A DNA stretch of 64,000 nucleotides from Pseudomonas sp. ANT_H12B (GTDB taxonomy: Bacteria; Pseudomonadota; Gammaproteobacteria; Pseudomonadales; Pseudomonadaceae): the NCBI RefSeq assembly GCF_008369325.1, contig NZ_VOBI01000001.1, positions 514,664 through 578,663 on the forward strand. Reading direction: 5' to 3'. A model generated the notes under the pieces. It was not told where the DNA came from, ran no database searches, and was given only the letters and a program-made list of their open reading frames with translations. Positions 46,994-54,650 of the stretch are shown here, in pieces (position 1 is the stretch's first letter; the number at the start of each line of letters is the position of its first letter). The position numbers and the translations under genes are program-made.

Positions 46994-47767
46994 TCACCGC
47001 GGCTGCAACACCAACGCAAACAACTCCCCATGCCCATTCACATTGAGCTTGTGATAAAGATTGCGCCGATGCACCTTCACCGTTTCCGGGGAGATGCCCA
47101 GTTGCTGGGCGATGGCCTTGCTTGAGAATCCCTGAAGAATCAGCCGCGCCGTTTCCACTTCCCGTACCGTCAGTCGCGCGTCGAAGCGATCCAGAAGGCT
47201 CGCCAGATCACCGGCCACCGCCTCGGCGGCCGGGCCTTCCGGCGGCATCAATTGCAGGTGCCGACGCATCGCGGCCAGCACCCAGTCGCGCACGCAGAGC
47301 AGACGGCCCTGCTCTTCAAGCGTGAAGCGCGTCGAGCGTCCCAGAGACAAACCGAGCACCGCGCCATCGACGTTGACCATGAACTGCAACTCGTCAGCGC
47401 CCACCACCGAGCGGAAGTAGCTCAGGTAGTACTCGCTCTGCTGGAACTGGTCGGGAGCCAGCGATTCAAGGCTGTGCAAACCGTCGGCAATGCCGGCGCA
47501 CGCAGCCTGATAAAACGGATCGAGCAAGTACATGCCAGCGCTGTAGTCCGCCAGTTCCTCATGCTCGTCGCCGCTACCCTTGGAGTCGAAATCAATCATC
47601 AGGCGCGGCACTCGTCCGGACCGCATCACCGCAACCAACGCGTTGTCCAGCGGCACCAGCAGGCGCAGGGTATCCACCAGCGCGCGCCAGAATCCGTCCT
47701 GACCCACTGCAGCAAATACCCGCGCCAGCCCCTGGTGCACCGGTAACTCTTTCAACAACGCGTCCAC
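46994..47767 (-). CDS. LuxR-family transcriptional regulator
   Basis: A 257-residue regulator. An N-terminal domain (about 180 residues) with no clear family match is followed by a C-terminal LuxR HTH (about 192-250): LTVREVETARLILQGFSSKA, then IAQQLGISPETVKVHRRNLY. It is not an acyl-homoserine-lactone receptor by visible motifs. It is divergent from the polyamine-type binding protein gene 111 bases away and probably regulates that gene and the following peptidase. Confidence 0.9.
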   Translation of the reverse strand: MDALLKELPVHQGLARVFAAVGQDGFWRALVDTLRLLVPLDNALVAVMRSGRVPRLMIDFDSKGSGDEHEELADYSAGMYLLDPFYQAACAGIADGLHSLESLAPDQFQQSEYYLSYFRSVVGADELQFMVNVDGAVLGLSLGRSTRFTLEEQGRLLCVRDWVLAAMRRHLQLMPPEGPAAEAVAGDLASLLDRFDARLTVREVETARLILQGFSSKAIAQQLGISPETVKVHRRNLYHKLNVNGHGELFALVLQPR

Positions 47768-47878
47768 GCACTACCCCTTTCGAGTAACCCATGATGGGAA
47801 TGGGTGAGTCCAGCCCCTGCCGATACGCTGCAAGCACCTGTTCATCACCGGCCTGCAGCAGGCCAGGAGTGCCGCATC

Positions 47879-48982
47879 ATGAGTCGTCACCGCTCGTATT
47901 TCAATCTGGGGTTTGGCGCCTGTCTGGCGGTTTCGCTGTCGGCGGTTGCCGCCGATGGCCCGACCGTGCACGTCTACAACTGGTATGACTACATCGGCCC
48001 GAACACCCTGCATGACTTCAAGCGTGACACCGGAATCCAGCCGGTCTACGACACCTTCGACAGCGCCGAAGTCCTGGAAGGAAAACTGCTGACGAGCCGC
48101 AGCGGATATGACGTGGTGGTGGCCAGCAACTTCAGCCTGCCGACCCTGATCAAGGCCGGCGCCCTTGCACCGCTGCCCCGCGCCGAGATGCCCGATTTCA
48201 AAAACATGGACACTGACTTGCTGGCGAAACTGGCCACCAACGATCCGGGCAACCAGTACGCCGTGCCTTATCTGTGGGGCACCAATGGCATCGGCTACAA
48301 CATCGAAAAAGTCCGCGCAGCCCTCGGCGACAAGGCGCCGGTGGATTCCTGGGACCTGGTGTTCAACGAAGAGAACCTGGCCAAACTCGGCGAGTGCGGC
48401 GTGGCCATGCTCGACTCGCCGTCCGAGATGTTGCCGGTCGCCCTGCACTACCTGGGCCTGCCGCCCAACAGCACCAACCCAGAAGACTACAAGAAGGCCG
48501 AAGCGCTGCTACTCAAACTGCGTCCGCACATCGCCTACTTCAACTCGTCGAAGTTCATCAGCGACCTGTCCAACGGCAACATCTGCGTTGCGGTGGGTTG
48601 GTCGGGTGCGATGCTGGAAGCGAAGGCCACCGCCGAGCAAGCCGGTAATGGTGTGAAGATCGCTTACAGCTTGCCGAAGGAAGGCGCGCCGGTGTGGTTC
48701 GACACGCTGGTGCTGCTCAAGGACGCGCCGCATCCGCAACAAGGGCTGGCCTTCATCGACTACCTGATGCGCGCTGAAGTCATCGCTCCGGTCAGTAACC
48801 ACCTCAACTACCCCAACGGCAACCGCAACGCGACGTCACTGGTGGCCGAAGCGACCCGCAACAACCCGGCGGTGTATCCGTCCGCAGAAGCCTTGGCCAC
48901 GTTGTTCATCCTTCAGCCGTTGCCGCCCGCAACCGAACGAGTGCGCACGCGGATCTGGAGCAAGGTCAAAAACGGCCAATAG
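47879..48982 (+). CDS. Polyamine-type ABC substrate-binding protein (PotF/SpuD family)
   Basis: A 367-residue periplasmic binding protein of the PotD/PotF family. Signal peptide of about 24 residues (LAVSLSAVA-AD). The mature start VHVYNWYDYIGPNTLHDF carries the Trp and Tyr that clamp the polyamine amine groups, and SGYDVVVASNFSL, YLWGTNGIGYN and CVAVGWSGAML are further ligand-site segments. AGGAG ten bases before ATG 47879 sets the start. There is no permease or ATPase beside it, so it would share a transporter encoded elsewhere. A peptidase follows after a REP pair. Confidence 0.9.
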   Translation: MSRHRSYFNLGFGACLAVSLSAVAADGPTVHVYNWYDYIGPNTLHDFKRDTGIQPVYDTFDSAEVLEGKLLTSRSGYDVVVASNFSLPTLIKAGALAPLPRAEMPDFKNMDTDLLAKLATNDPGNQYAVPYLWGTNGIGYNIEKVRAALGDKAPVDSWDLVFNEENLAKLGECGVAMLDSPSEMLPVALHYLGLPPNSTNPEDYKKAEALLLKLRPHIAYFNSSKFISDLSNGNICVAVGWSGAMLEAKATAEQAGNGVKIAYSLPKEGAPVWFDTLVLLKDAPHPQQGLAFIDYLMRAEVIAPVSNHLNYPNGNRNATSLVAEATRNNPAVYPSAEALATLFILQPLPPATERVRTRIWSKVKNGQ

Positions 48983-48994
48983 ATTCACCGTTCC

Positions 48995-49086
48995 CTGTGG
49001 GAGCGGGCTTGCCCGCGATGAGGCCGTCAAATCCAACATTGATGTCGTCTGACACACCGCTATCGCGAGCAAGCCCGCTCCCACAG
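48995..49086. repeat. REP pair
   Basis: Inverted REP copies (tgtgggagcgggcttgcccg and cgagcaagcccgctcccaca) lie between the PotF-like gene and the peptidase gene, which run the same way. Confidence 0.88.
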
Positions 49087-49141
49087 GTTCTGCGCCCAGC
49101 AAGCCCGATTTTTTCTGCCACGAATCGAGATGAGAGAAACA

Positions 49142-50260
49142 ATGAAACCACGTGCCCGCGACCTGAAGATCCAGTTCGGCCAACTGCAACCCGGCCCGCT
49201 CAACGCGATCACCGACGTGCCCGGCGTACGGGTCGGCCACAGCAATGTGCGAGGACGCACCGCCAATGGCCGCGACATCCTCACTGGCGTCACCGTGATC
49301 GAACCGCGTGCCGGTTCTACCAGTCTGCAACCCTGTTTTGCCGGCGTTCATGTGCTCAACGGCAACGGCGATGCGACCGGTCTTGAGTGGATTCGCGAGG
49401 CGGGTTTGCTGACCAGCCCGATCGCCTTCACCAACACCCATAGCCTGGGCGTAGTGCGTGACGCGCTGATTGCGATCGACCGTGAGCAGCAGCCGGATAA
49501 CGGACGGCTCTACTGGAACATGCCGGTGGTGCTGGAAACGTTCGACGGCCTGCTCAACGACATCAATGGCTTTCACGTGAAGCCCGAACATGTGGCCCAA
49601 GCCCTGGACACAGCGGCGGGCGGCCCGGTGACTGAAGGTTGCGTCGGTGGCGGCAGCGGCATGATCTGCCATGAATTCAAGGGCGGCATCGGCACCGCTT
49701 CGCGGCGTCTGAACAGTGCCCAGGGCGGCTGGACCGTCGGCGCTATCGTTCAGGCCAACCACGGCATCCGCAACGAACTGCGCGTCGACGGTTACCCCGT
49801 CGGGCGCTACATGGAGCAGGCCGATTCGCCGTTCCTCAAGGCTTCACTGCCGCATCCGGGCATGGGCTCAATCGTGGTCTGCCTGGCCACCGATGCGCCG
49901 TTGCTGCCGCACCAGTGCACGCGCCTCGCGCAACGCGCCAGCCTGGGCCTGGCCCGTACCGGCGGCGGTAATGAAGACCACAGCGGTGACATCTTCATCG
50001 CCTTCGCCACCGGCAATCACATGCCGCCGGCCGCTTATGAAAGCAAGCGCGCGCCGACCTGCGACAACCTGAGCATGGTCAATAACGACCACATCAGCGA
50101 GTTGTTCCTGGCCGCCACCGAAGCCGTTGAAGAAGCCATCATCAACGCCTTGCTGGCCTCCGATACCGCCGAGGGCAATGGCCATGCGGTGCCGGGGCTG
50201 GATGCCGAAACGCTGCTTAACGCACTGCGTCGAGCTGGCTGGCCGGGCGAACAGGTGTAG
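49142..50260 (+). CDS. P1/S58-family aminopeptidase (DmpA/BapA type)
   Basis: A 372-residue precursor of an N-terminal-nucleophile aminopeptidase. The family self-cleaves before a Ser, here Ser243 in PHPGMGSIVVCLATDAPL, to give alpha and beta chains; Ser243 becomes the nucleophile. Other signatures are ITDVPGVRVGHSNV and GGSGMICHEFKGGIGTASR. Members cut D-Ala- or beta-Ala-containing amides and peptides. No signal peptide is seen. The gene follows the PotF-like gene, so it may process an imported amine or peptide conjugate (inference). Its last 44 bases overlap the 3' end of the convergent reductase gene. Confidence 0.9.
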   Translation: MKPRARDLKIQFGQLQPGPLNAITDVPGVRVGHSNVRGRTANGRDILTGVTVIEPRAGSTSLQPCFAGVHVLNGNGDATGLEWIREAGLLTSPIAFTNTHSLGVVRDALIAIDREQQPDNGRLYWNMPVVLETFDGLLNDINGFHVKPEHVAQALDTAAGGPVTEGCVGGGSGMICHEFKGGIGTASRRLNSAQGGWTVGAIVQANHGIRNELRVDGYPVGRYMEQADSPFLKASLPHPGMGSIVVCLATDAPLLPHQCTRLAQRASLGLARTGGGNEDHSGDIFIAFATGNHMPPAAYESKRAPTCDNLSMVNNDHISELFLAATEAVEEAIINALLASDTAEGNGHAVPGLDAETLLNALRRAGWPGEQV

Positions 50261-50861
50261 CCGGATCGAGGTGTCTGGATGCCGCAAAGAGATCGCGACC
50301 GATAGCTCGCGCGGCCTCCAGATGAACCGCCGGATCCTGTGTTTCCGATTCAAGCAGCAGTTGGGACGTCAACACCCGAGCACCGCAATATTCGAAGATG
50401 CCATGGTCGATCTGGGTCTTCATCGCCTCGGCATAACCGTGGCGGGCATAGGTTGCCGCGTCGGCGCCGCCTACACCGATCAAGTGCACCCGCAGATGGC
50501 CAAGCTTCTTCTCCAGTTTGTCGGCACTGAAATCGAACGCCCAGCCGTTGGAGAACACCCGATCAATCCAGCCCTTGAGCAGCGCCGGCATCGACCACCA
50601 GTAGACCGGATAAACCAGCACCAGCGCATCGGCGCGTTCTATCCGTGCTTGCTCGGCAAGCACATCAGCAGGGGGTGGCGCTTCCCTGTGATGCACCGCC
50701 AGATCAGCGGCGCTGAACCTCGGTTCGAACCCTTCGGCCGAGAGGTCGGCAATTTCGAATGTGTTTTCGGGATCCAGCGACAGGCCTTCAGCAATCTGTG
50801 CCGCCAGGCTATGGGTGAGCGAACGGGGATCGTGATGAGCGACAACAATAAGCGCGTGCAT
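50217..50861 (-). CDS. NAD(P)H quinone reductase (flavodoxin-like, MdaB/KefF type)
   Basis: A 214-residue flavodoxin-fold reductase. MHALIVVAHHDPRSLTHSL is the FMN-binding start and VLVYPVYWWSMPALLKGWID the family signature; GWAFDF and VGGADAATYARHG follow. AGGAG eight bases before the ATG sets the start at 50861. It is divergent from a TetR gene (86 bases) and is probably its target. Its 3' end overlaps the peptidase gene on the other strand by 44 bases. Confidence 0.9.
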   Translation of the reverse strand: MHALIVVAHHDPRSLTHSLAAQIAEGLSLDPENTFEIADLSAEGFEPRFSAADLAVHHREAPPPADVLAEQARIERADALVLVYPVYWWSMPALLKGWIDRVFSNGWAFDFSADKLEKKLGHLRVHLIGVGGADAATYARHGYAEAMKTQIDHGIFEYCGARVLTSQLLLESETQDPAVHLEAARAIGRDLFAASRHLDPATPVRPASQLDAVR

Positions 50862-50876
50862 GCTGGAATCTCCTGA

Positions 50877-50932
50877 TTGAGAGCACAAGGCGAACCTTAT
50901 ATACTCTTGGTAAGTTACGATCACTAAGTTAC
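50877..50932 (+). promoter_or_regulatory. Promoter of the TetR gene with downstream direct repeats
   Basis: TTGAGA (50877-50882), a 17-base spacer and TATACT (50900-50905) form a good sigma-70 promoter pointing right. Two copies of TAAGTTAC (50911 and 50925, 14 bases apart) start at the predicted transcription start and may be the TetR operator controlling both divergent genes. Confidence 0.5.
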
Positions 50933-50947
50933 TTTTGGTACATAGCC

Positions 50948-51601
50948 ATGTCAACCACAGAAATAACCGAACAGGATTCCAGCCCACAACCGCGACGACG
51001 GATGTCCCGGGAGGATCGTCAGCGCCAGTTGCTGGACGTCGCCTGGCAACTCGTCCGGGATGAAGGGACGGACGCCTTGACCCTCGGTCGCCTCGCCGAG
51101 CTAGCCGGGATTACCAAACCGGTGGTCTACGATCACTTCACCACGCGACCCGGATTGTTGGCGGCGCTCTATCAGGATTTCGACGCCCGACAGACAGCGC
51201 TGATGGATGCCGCGCTTGAGCGCAGCGAACCGACGTTGCCCGGCACCGCCAGGGTGATCGCTTCGTCGTACGTCGACTGTGTGTTGCTTCAGGGCAACGA
51301 GATCCCCGGCGTTATCGCGGCACTGGCCAGCTCCCCGGAACTGGAGAAGATCAAGCGCGAGTACGAGGCGATCTTTCTGGGAAAATGCCGGACCGCCCTC
51401 TCCCCTTACGCGAATACGGGTGAGATCAAGCCTGCGGGATTGCGAGCGATGCTTGGTGCAGCGGAAGCGTTGTCGAACGCCGCGGCGAATGGAGAAATCA
51501 CCGCTGCGCAGGCACAGGACGAGCTATTCGAAACCATCGTGGGGATGGTCGAAAGAAGCGCACGCAGAGACGTTGGAGAGGCAGCCAAAATTGATGCCTG
51601 A
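50948..51601 (+). CDS. TetR-family transcriptional regulator
   Basis: A 217-residue repressor. The N-terminal HTH lies at about residues 27-72: RQLLDVAWQLVRDEGTDALT, LGRLAELAGITKPVVYDHF. The C-terminal ligand-binding domain is helical and has no specific match. It is divergent from the quinone reductase gene and probably represses it and itself. Downstream lies a candidate small RNA and a strong terminator. Confidence 0.92.
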   Translation: MSTTEITEQDSSPQPRRRMSREDRQRQLLDVAWQLVRDEGTDALTLGRLAELAGITKPVVYDHFTTRPGLLAALYQDFDARQTALMDAALERSEPTLPGTARVIASSYVDCVLLQGNEIPGVIAALASSPELEKIKREYEAIFLGKCRTALSPYANTGEIKPAGLRAMLGAAEALSNAAANGEITAAQAQDELFETIVGMVERSARRDVGEAAKIDA

Positions 51602-51661
51602 AACAGCTTTCGACTAGCGGTACTTGAGTGCGAAAGCCCATCTTCCTACGATAATTCTACG

Positions 51662-51800
51662 CAGCCGTTTGTTGACTCAAGCCGTTGCGTAAGTGGTGAG
51701 TGAACTGAACCCCTAATCAAGCTCGCCACTTGTTTCACGCGCATCTTGAGCCTCAAGGGCTCTACTTCCTCCCCATCAAAGAGCGTTGAGGCTCTTTTTT
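51662..51800 (+). ncRNA. Candidate small RNA ending in a strong two-step hairpin terminator
   Basis: The 369-base gap after the TetR gene has no convincing ORF but looks like a small RNA gene. GATAAT (51650-51655) could be a -10 box, and a transcript from about 51662 would end at 51800, about 140 nt. Its 3' end is a long stem (GAGCCTCAA 51748-51756 with TTGAGGCTC 51786-51794, plus inner GCTCT/AGAGC) followed by six T, exposing the C-rich loop CTTCCTCCCCATC that could pair with ribosome sites. Position next to a TetR gene loosely recalls RgsA of P. aeruginosa, but I cannot confirm identity. Confidence 0.4.
51748..51800 (+). terminator. Rho-independent terminator (two stacked stems)
   Basis: Stem GAGCCTCAA/TTGAGGCTC with an inner stem GCTCT/AGAGC, then TTTTTT at 51795-51800. 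It ends the TetR transcript or a separate small RNA. Confidence 0.8.
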
Positions 51801-51822
51801 AACCGCGTGATTTCCAGACACG

Positions 51823-51848
51823 AAAAAGCCCGGCATTTGCCGGGCTTT
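51823..51848 (-). terminator. Rho-independent terminator for the GNAT gene
   Basis: AAAGCCCGGC/GCCGGGCTTT stem with a 4-base loop; on the minus strand it is followed by TTTTTC. It faces the rightward terminator, separating convergent units. Confidence 0.75.
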
Positions 51849-51872
51849 GCACATCTGAAACTCACCAACTTT

Positions 51873-51965
51873 CCTGTGGGAGCGGGCTTGCCCGCGGAGG
51901 CGGTGTATCAGGCGACATCAATACCAGATGTGACGGCCTCATCGCGGGCAAACCCGCTCCCACAG
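51873..51965. repeat. REP pair
   Basis: Inverted REP copies (ctgtgggagcgggcttgccc and gggcaaacccgctcccacag) lie just after the GNAT stop. Confidence 0.88.
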
Positions 51966-51970
51966 TGGAT

Positions 51971-52693
51971 CTAGACCAGACGTAAATGAGCGGCGCTTGC
52001 TCGCACGGCACCGTCGCCCAGACGTTCGCGAACAAACTCATTGGCCTTGCGAGTCATCTGGTCCAGATGCCGGTCACGCTGCTTTTCCGCATCAACCATC
52101 GCGCGCTTGCCGTGTTTTTGCAGCAGATACGTATGAATCTGCCGCACCTCCAGCGAGCTGTAGATCGAGGCCACATCCAGCAACCCCATCAAGCCGTCAC
52201 TGCCATGGTCGCGGGTGTTCATCAGCACCTGTGTCCCGCGCACGCCCACTACCTGAAAACCCATCGATTCAAAATACGGCACCTTATTAACGGCGCAGGT
52301 CAATTCAGCATGCGGATAGCGGCCGACCATCTCCCGCAACATCCTCCGGGCAATACCTTGACGCCGATGGCCGCCATCCACCGCCATATAGGCCACGCCG
52401 CACGCCTCGGGATCGTCCTTGACCGGCAAGTACAGCAAAAAGCCGACGACCTTCTCCGGGTCGTCATCGTCGGTTGCGACCAACAACTCCACGGCAATCC
52501 CTTTCGCCCCGTTCAACGCCTCCAGATAGAGGTGAACCTCAAAGCCGATCGCGTACTGATAGATGTTGTACAACAGGTTGCTCGGCGGGATCGCGACCAT
52601 GCTGATGTCGGTCAGGTTGTCGACCACCATCTGCAGGATCTGGCTATTGATGTGCTCGGGGCACGGGGTTTTGAAGTAGGTAATCTGGGGCAT
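51971..52693 (-). CDS. GNAT-family N-acetyltransferase
   Basis: A 240-residue protein with a GNAT domain in the middle. The acetyl-CoA site is VAYMAVDGGHRRQGIARRML, matching V-x-x-x-x-R-x-x-G-x-A, and is followed by VPYFESMGFQVVG. The N-terminal 60 residues and the C-terminal 80 residues, the latter helical and charged (KHGKRAMVDAEKQRDRHLDQ), are extensions beyond a minimal GNAT fold. Substrate unknown. It is monocistronic, with its own terminator. Confidence 0.87.
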   Translation of the reverse strand: MPQITYFKTPCPEHINSQILQMVVDNLTDISMVAIPPSNLLYNIYQYAIGFEVHLYLEALNGAKGIAVELLVATDDDDPEKVVGFLLYLPVKDDPEACGVAYMAVDGGHRRQGIARRMLREMVGRYPHAELTCAVNKVPYFESMGFQVVGVRGTQVLMNTRDHGSDGLMGLLDVASIYSSLEVRQIHTYLLQKHGKRAMVDAEKQRDRHLDQMTRKANEFVRERLGDGAVRASAAHLRLV

Positions 52694-52798
52694 TGCAGGG
52701 GCTGACTCCGAGGGGCGGATGTGAACAGTTGATCGCGGGGCTGCCTATCATAACGTGCCGGGGCGGCTTACTCGCAAAAGTACTCTGCGCTACGCAAT

Positions 52799-52829
52799 GA
52801 TCGTTCTCACGCTCTGCGTGGGAACGATC
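52799..52829. repeat. Palindromic repeat, gatcgttcccacg family
   Basis: GATCGTTCTCACG-ctctg-CGTGGGAACGATC, one mismatch in the left arm. It lies in the 362-base gap between the GNAT gene and paoA; the rest of that gap (52830-53055) is AT-rich, likely promoter DNA, without a gene. Confidence 0.8.
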
Positions 52830-53055
52830 TACGGCCGTGATTGATGAGGTCAACTCATGACTCCATACGGCTTATTGCCCTTAATCAATTGTTCAAACTT
52901 TTCTAGTCTGTGAAAGCCGAGAAACGTGTCTGGCTTCTATTCATGAACCCCACGCATAACTCTATAGCTGAAAAACGCAAAAACATTCCGCAAGCGCGCG
53001 GGTCACTCTTTTGATGAGGACTGGCAACGCCAACTATCTAATAGGAATCGAACCC

Positions 53056-53697
53056 ATGGACCACCGTGACCTGATGTCGATAACCCGGCGCAAATTTCTG
53101 ATTGTAGGTGCGGTGACGGCGGCAACCGTGGCGCTGCCACCGTTCATTTCTGTGCAAGCATCCGCCGCCAATGAAGCACGTCCGATCAAGGCCAAGGTGT
53201 CGTTCGAGGTGAACGGTCAAACGCGAGCGCTCGACCTCGACACCCGCACCACCCTGCTCGACGCGCTGCGAGAAAACCTGCAACTCACCGGCACCAAAAA
53301 GGGTTGCGATCATGGCCAGTGCGGCGCCTGCACGGTGATTGTCGACGGTCGGCGCCTCAATTCCTGCCTGACCCTGGCGGTGATGCACGAAGGCTCGACA
53401 GTTACCACCATCGAAGGGCTGGGCACACCGGAAAAACTGCACCCGATGCAGGCCGCGTTCATCAAGCATGACGGTTATCAGTGCGGCTATTGCACACCGG
53501 GGCAGATCTGTTCCGCGGTCGCCGTGCTGGGTGAAATTCGCGAGGGCATTCCCAGCCATGCCAGTCCAAGTCTCACCGATCAGCCACAACTGATCGCCAG
53601 TGAAATCCAGGAGCGCATGAGCGGCAATATCTGCCGTTGCGGCGCGTACTCCAACATCATCGAAGCGATCACCGAAGTCGCGGAGGCCACGGTATGA
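53056..53697 (+). CDS. paoA: Aldehyde oxidoreductase 2Fe-2S subunit with Tat signal
   Basis: A 213-residue iron-sulphur subunit of a periplasmic molybdenum aldehyde oxidoreductase. A twin-arginine signal ([11 protein letters not shown], Arg11-Arg12) precedes a hydrophobic stretch. The first 2Fe-2S cluster uses Cys84, 89, 92 and 104 ([14 protein letters not shown]); the second uses Cys143, 146, 193 and 195 ([14 protein letters not shown]). It matches E. coli PaoA (YagT). The start at 53056 follows TAGGAA. The stop overlaps paoB by four bases; the complex is carried out through the Tat signal of this subunit. Confidence 0.95.
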   Translation: MDHRDLMSITRRKFLIVGAVTAATVALPPFISVQASAANEARPIKAKVSFEVNGQTRALDLDTRTTLLDALRENLQLTGTKKGCDHGQCGACTVIVDGRRLNSCLTLAVMHEGSTVTTIEGLGTPEKLHPMQAAFIKHDGYQCGYCTPGQICSAVAVLGEIREGIPSHASPSLTDQPQLIASEIQERMSGNICRCGAYSNIIEAITEVAEATV

Positions 53698-54650
53698 GGC
53701 CCTTTACTTATTTACGCGCCAAGTCGCCGGCCGAAGCGGCGACGCTGGCGGCGCAGGTCGATGGCTCACGGTTTATCGCCGGCGGCACCAACCTGCTGGA
53801 CCTGATGAAGCTGGACATTGAGACGCCGACGCACTTGATCGACGTCAATGGCCTCGCCCTGGACCGGATCGAAGCCACGCCTGAAGGCGGCCTGCGAATC
53901 GGCGCGCTGGTCAGAAACACCGACCTGGCCGCTGACGCACGCATCCGCAAGGACTATGCCCTGCTCTCCCGCGCTCTGCTCGCTGGTGCTTCCGGCCAGT
54001 TGCGCAACAGGGCAACCACGGCGGGCAATTTGCTGCAACGCACCCGCTGCCCGTACTTCTACGACACCCATCAGCCGTGCAACAAACGTCAGCCCGGCAG
54101 TGGCTGCGCGGCCATCGGCGGCTTCAGTCGGCCGCTGGGCATTATCGGTGTGAGTGATGCGTGCATCGCCATCCATCCCAGCGACATGGCTGTAGCGATG
54201 CGGGTCCTTGATGCTCAGGTTGAAACCGTACGCCCCGACGGCACGACACGGATCATTCCCATCGCGGACCTGCACCGGCTACCCGGCAAAACGCCCAACA
54301 TCGAAACTACAATGGTGGCCCACGAACTGATCACTGCCGTAACCCTGCCCGCCCCTCTCGGCGGTACACACCTCTACCAGAAAGTCCGCGACCGCGCCTC
54401 GTACGCCTTCGCCCTCATCTCTGTGGGCGCGGTGATTCAGAAAGACGGCTCCGGTCGCATCGCATTGGGCGGTGTCGCGCACAAACCGTGGCGCGTAGAG
54501 GCAGCCGAAGCTGCGATGTCCCAAGGTGCCAAAGCAGTGAGCGAACAGTTGCTCGCCGGCGCCACCCCCACCGATGAAAACGCATTCAAATTGACCCTGG
54601 TCGAGCGCACGCTCGCTTCGGTGATGGCACAAGCGAGGGCTCTGGCATGA
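53694..54650 (+). CDS. paoB: Aldehyde oxidoreductase FAD-binding subunit
   Basis: A 318-residue FAD subunit (PaoB/YagS). [16 protein letters not shown] binds FAD. Unlike most xanthine-oxidase-family FAD subunits, it has an extra loop with four Cys (119, 129, 138, 157: [15 protein letters not shown]...GSGCAAIGG), which in E. coli PaoB hold a 4Fe-4S cluster at the same positions. The start at 53694 overlaps paoA by four bases and the stop overlaps paoC by four. Electrons pass from Mo through the Fe-S clusters to FAD. Confidence 0.94.
   Translation: MRPFTYLRAKSPAEAATLAAQVDGSRFIAGGTNLLDLMKLDIETPTHLIDVNGLALDRIEATPEGGLRIGALVRNTDLAADARIRKDYALLSRALLAGASGQLRNRATTAGNLLQRTRCPYFYDTHQPCNKRQPGSGCAAIGGFSRPLGIIGVSDACIAIHPSDMAVAMRVLDAQVETVRPDGTTRIIPIADLHRLPGKTPNIETTMVAHELITAVTLPAPLGGTHLYQKVRDRASYAFALISVGAVIQKDGSGRIALGGVAHKPWRVEAAEAAMSQGAKAVSEQLLAGATPTDENAFKLTLVERTLASVMAQARALA

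Noticed and set aside
46994..47767. LuxR regulator considered as a quorum-sensing receptor with a LuxI partner
   Set aside because: No acyl-homoserine-lactone synthase gene is nearby and the conserved ligand-binding residues of LuxR receptors were not evident.
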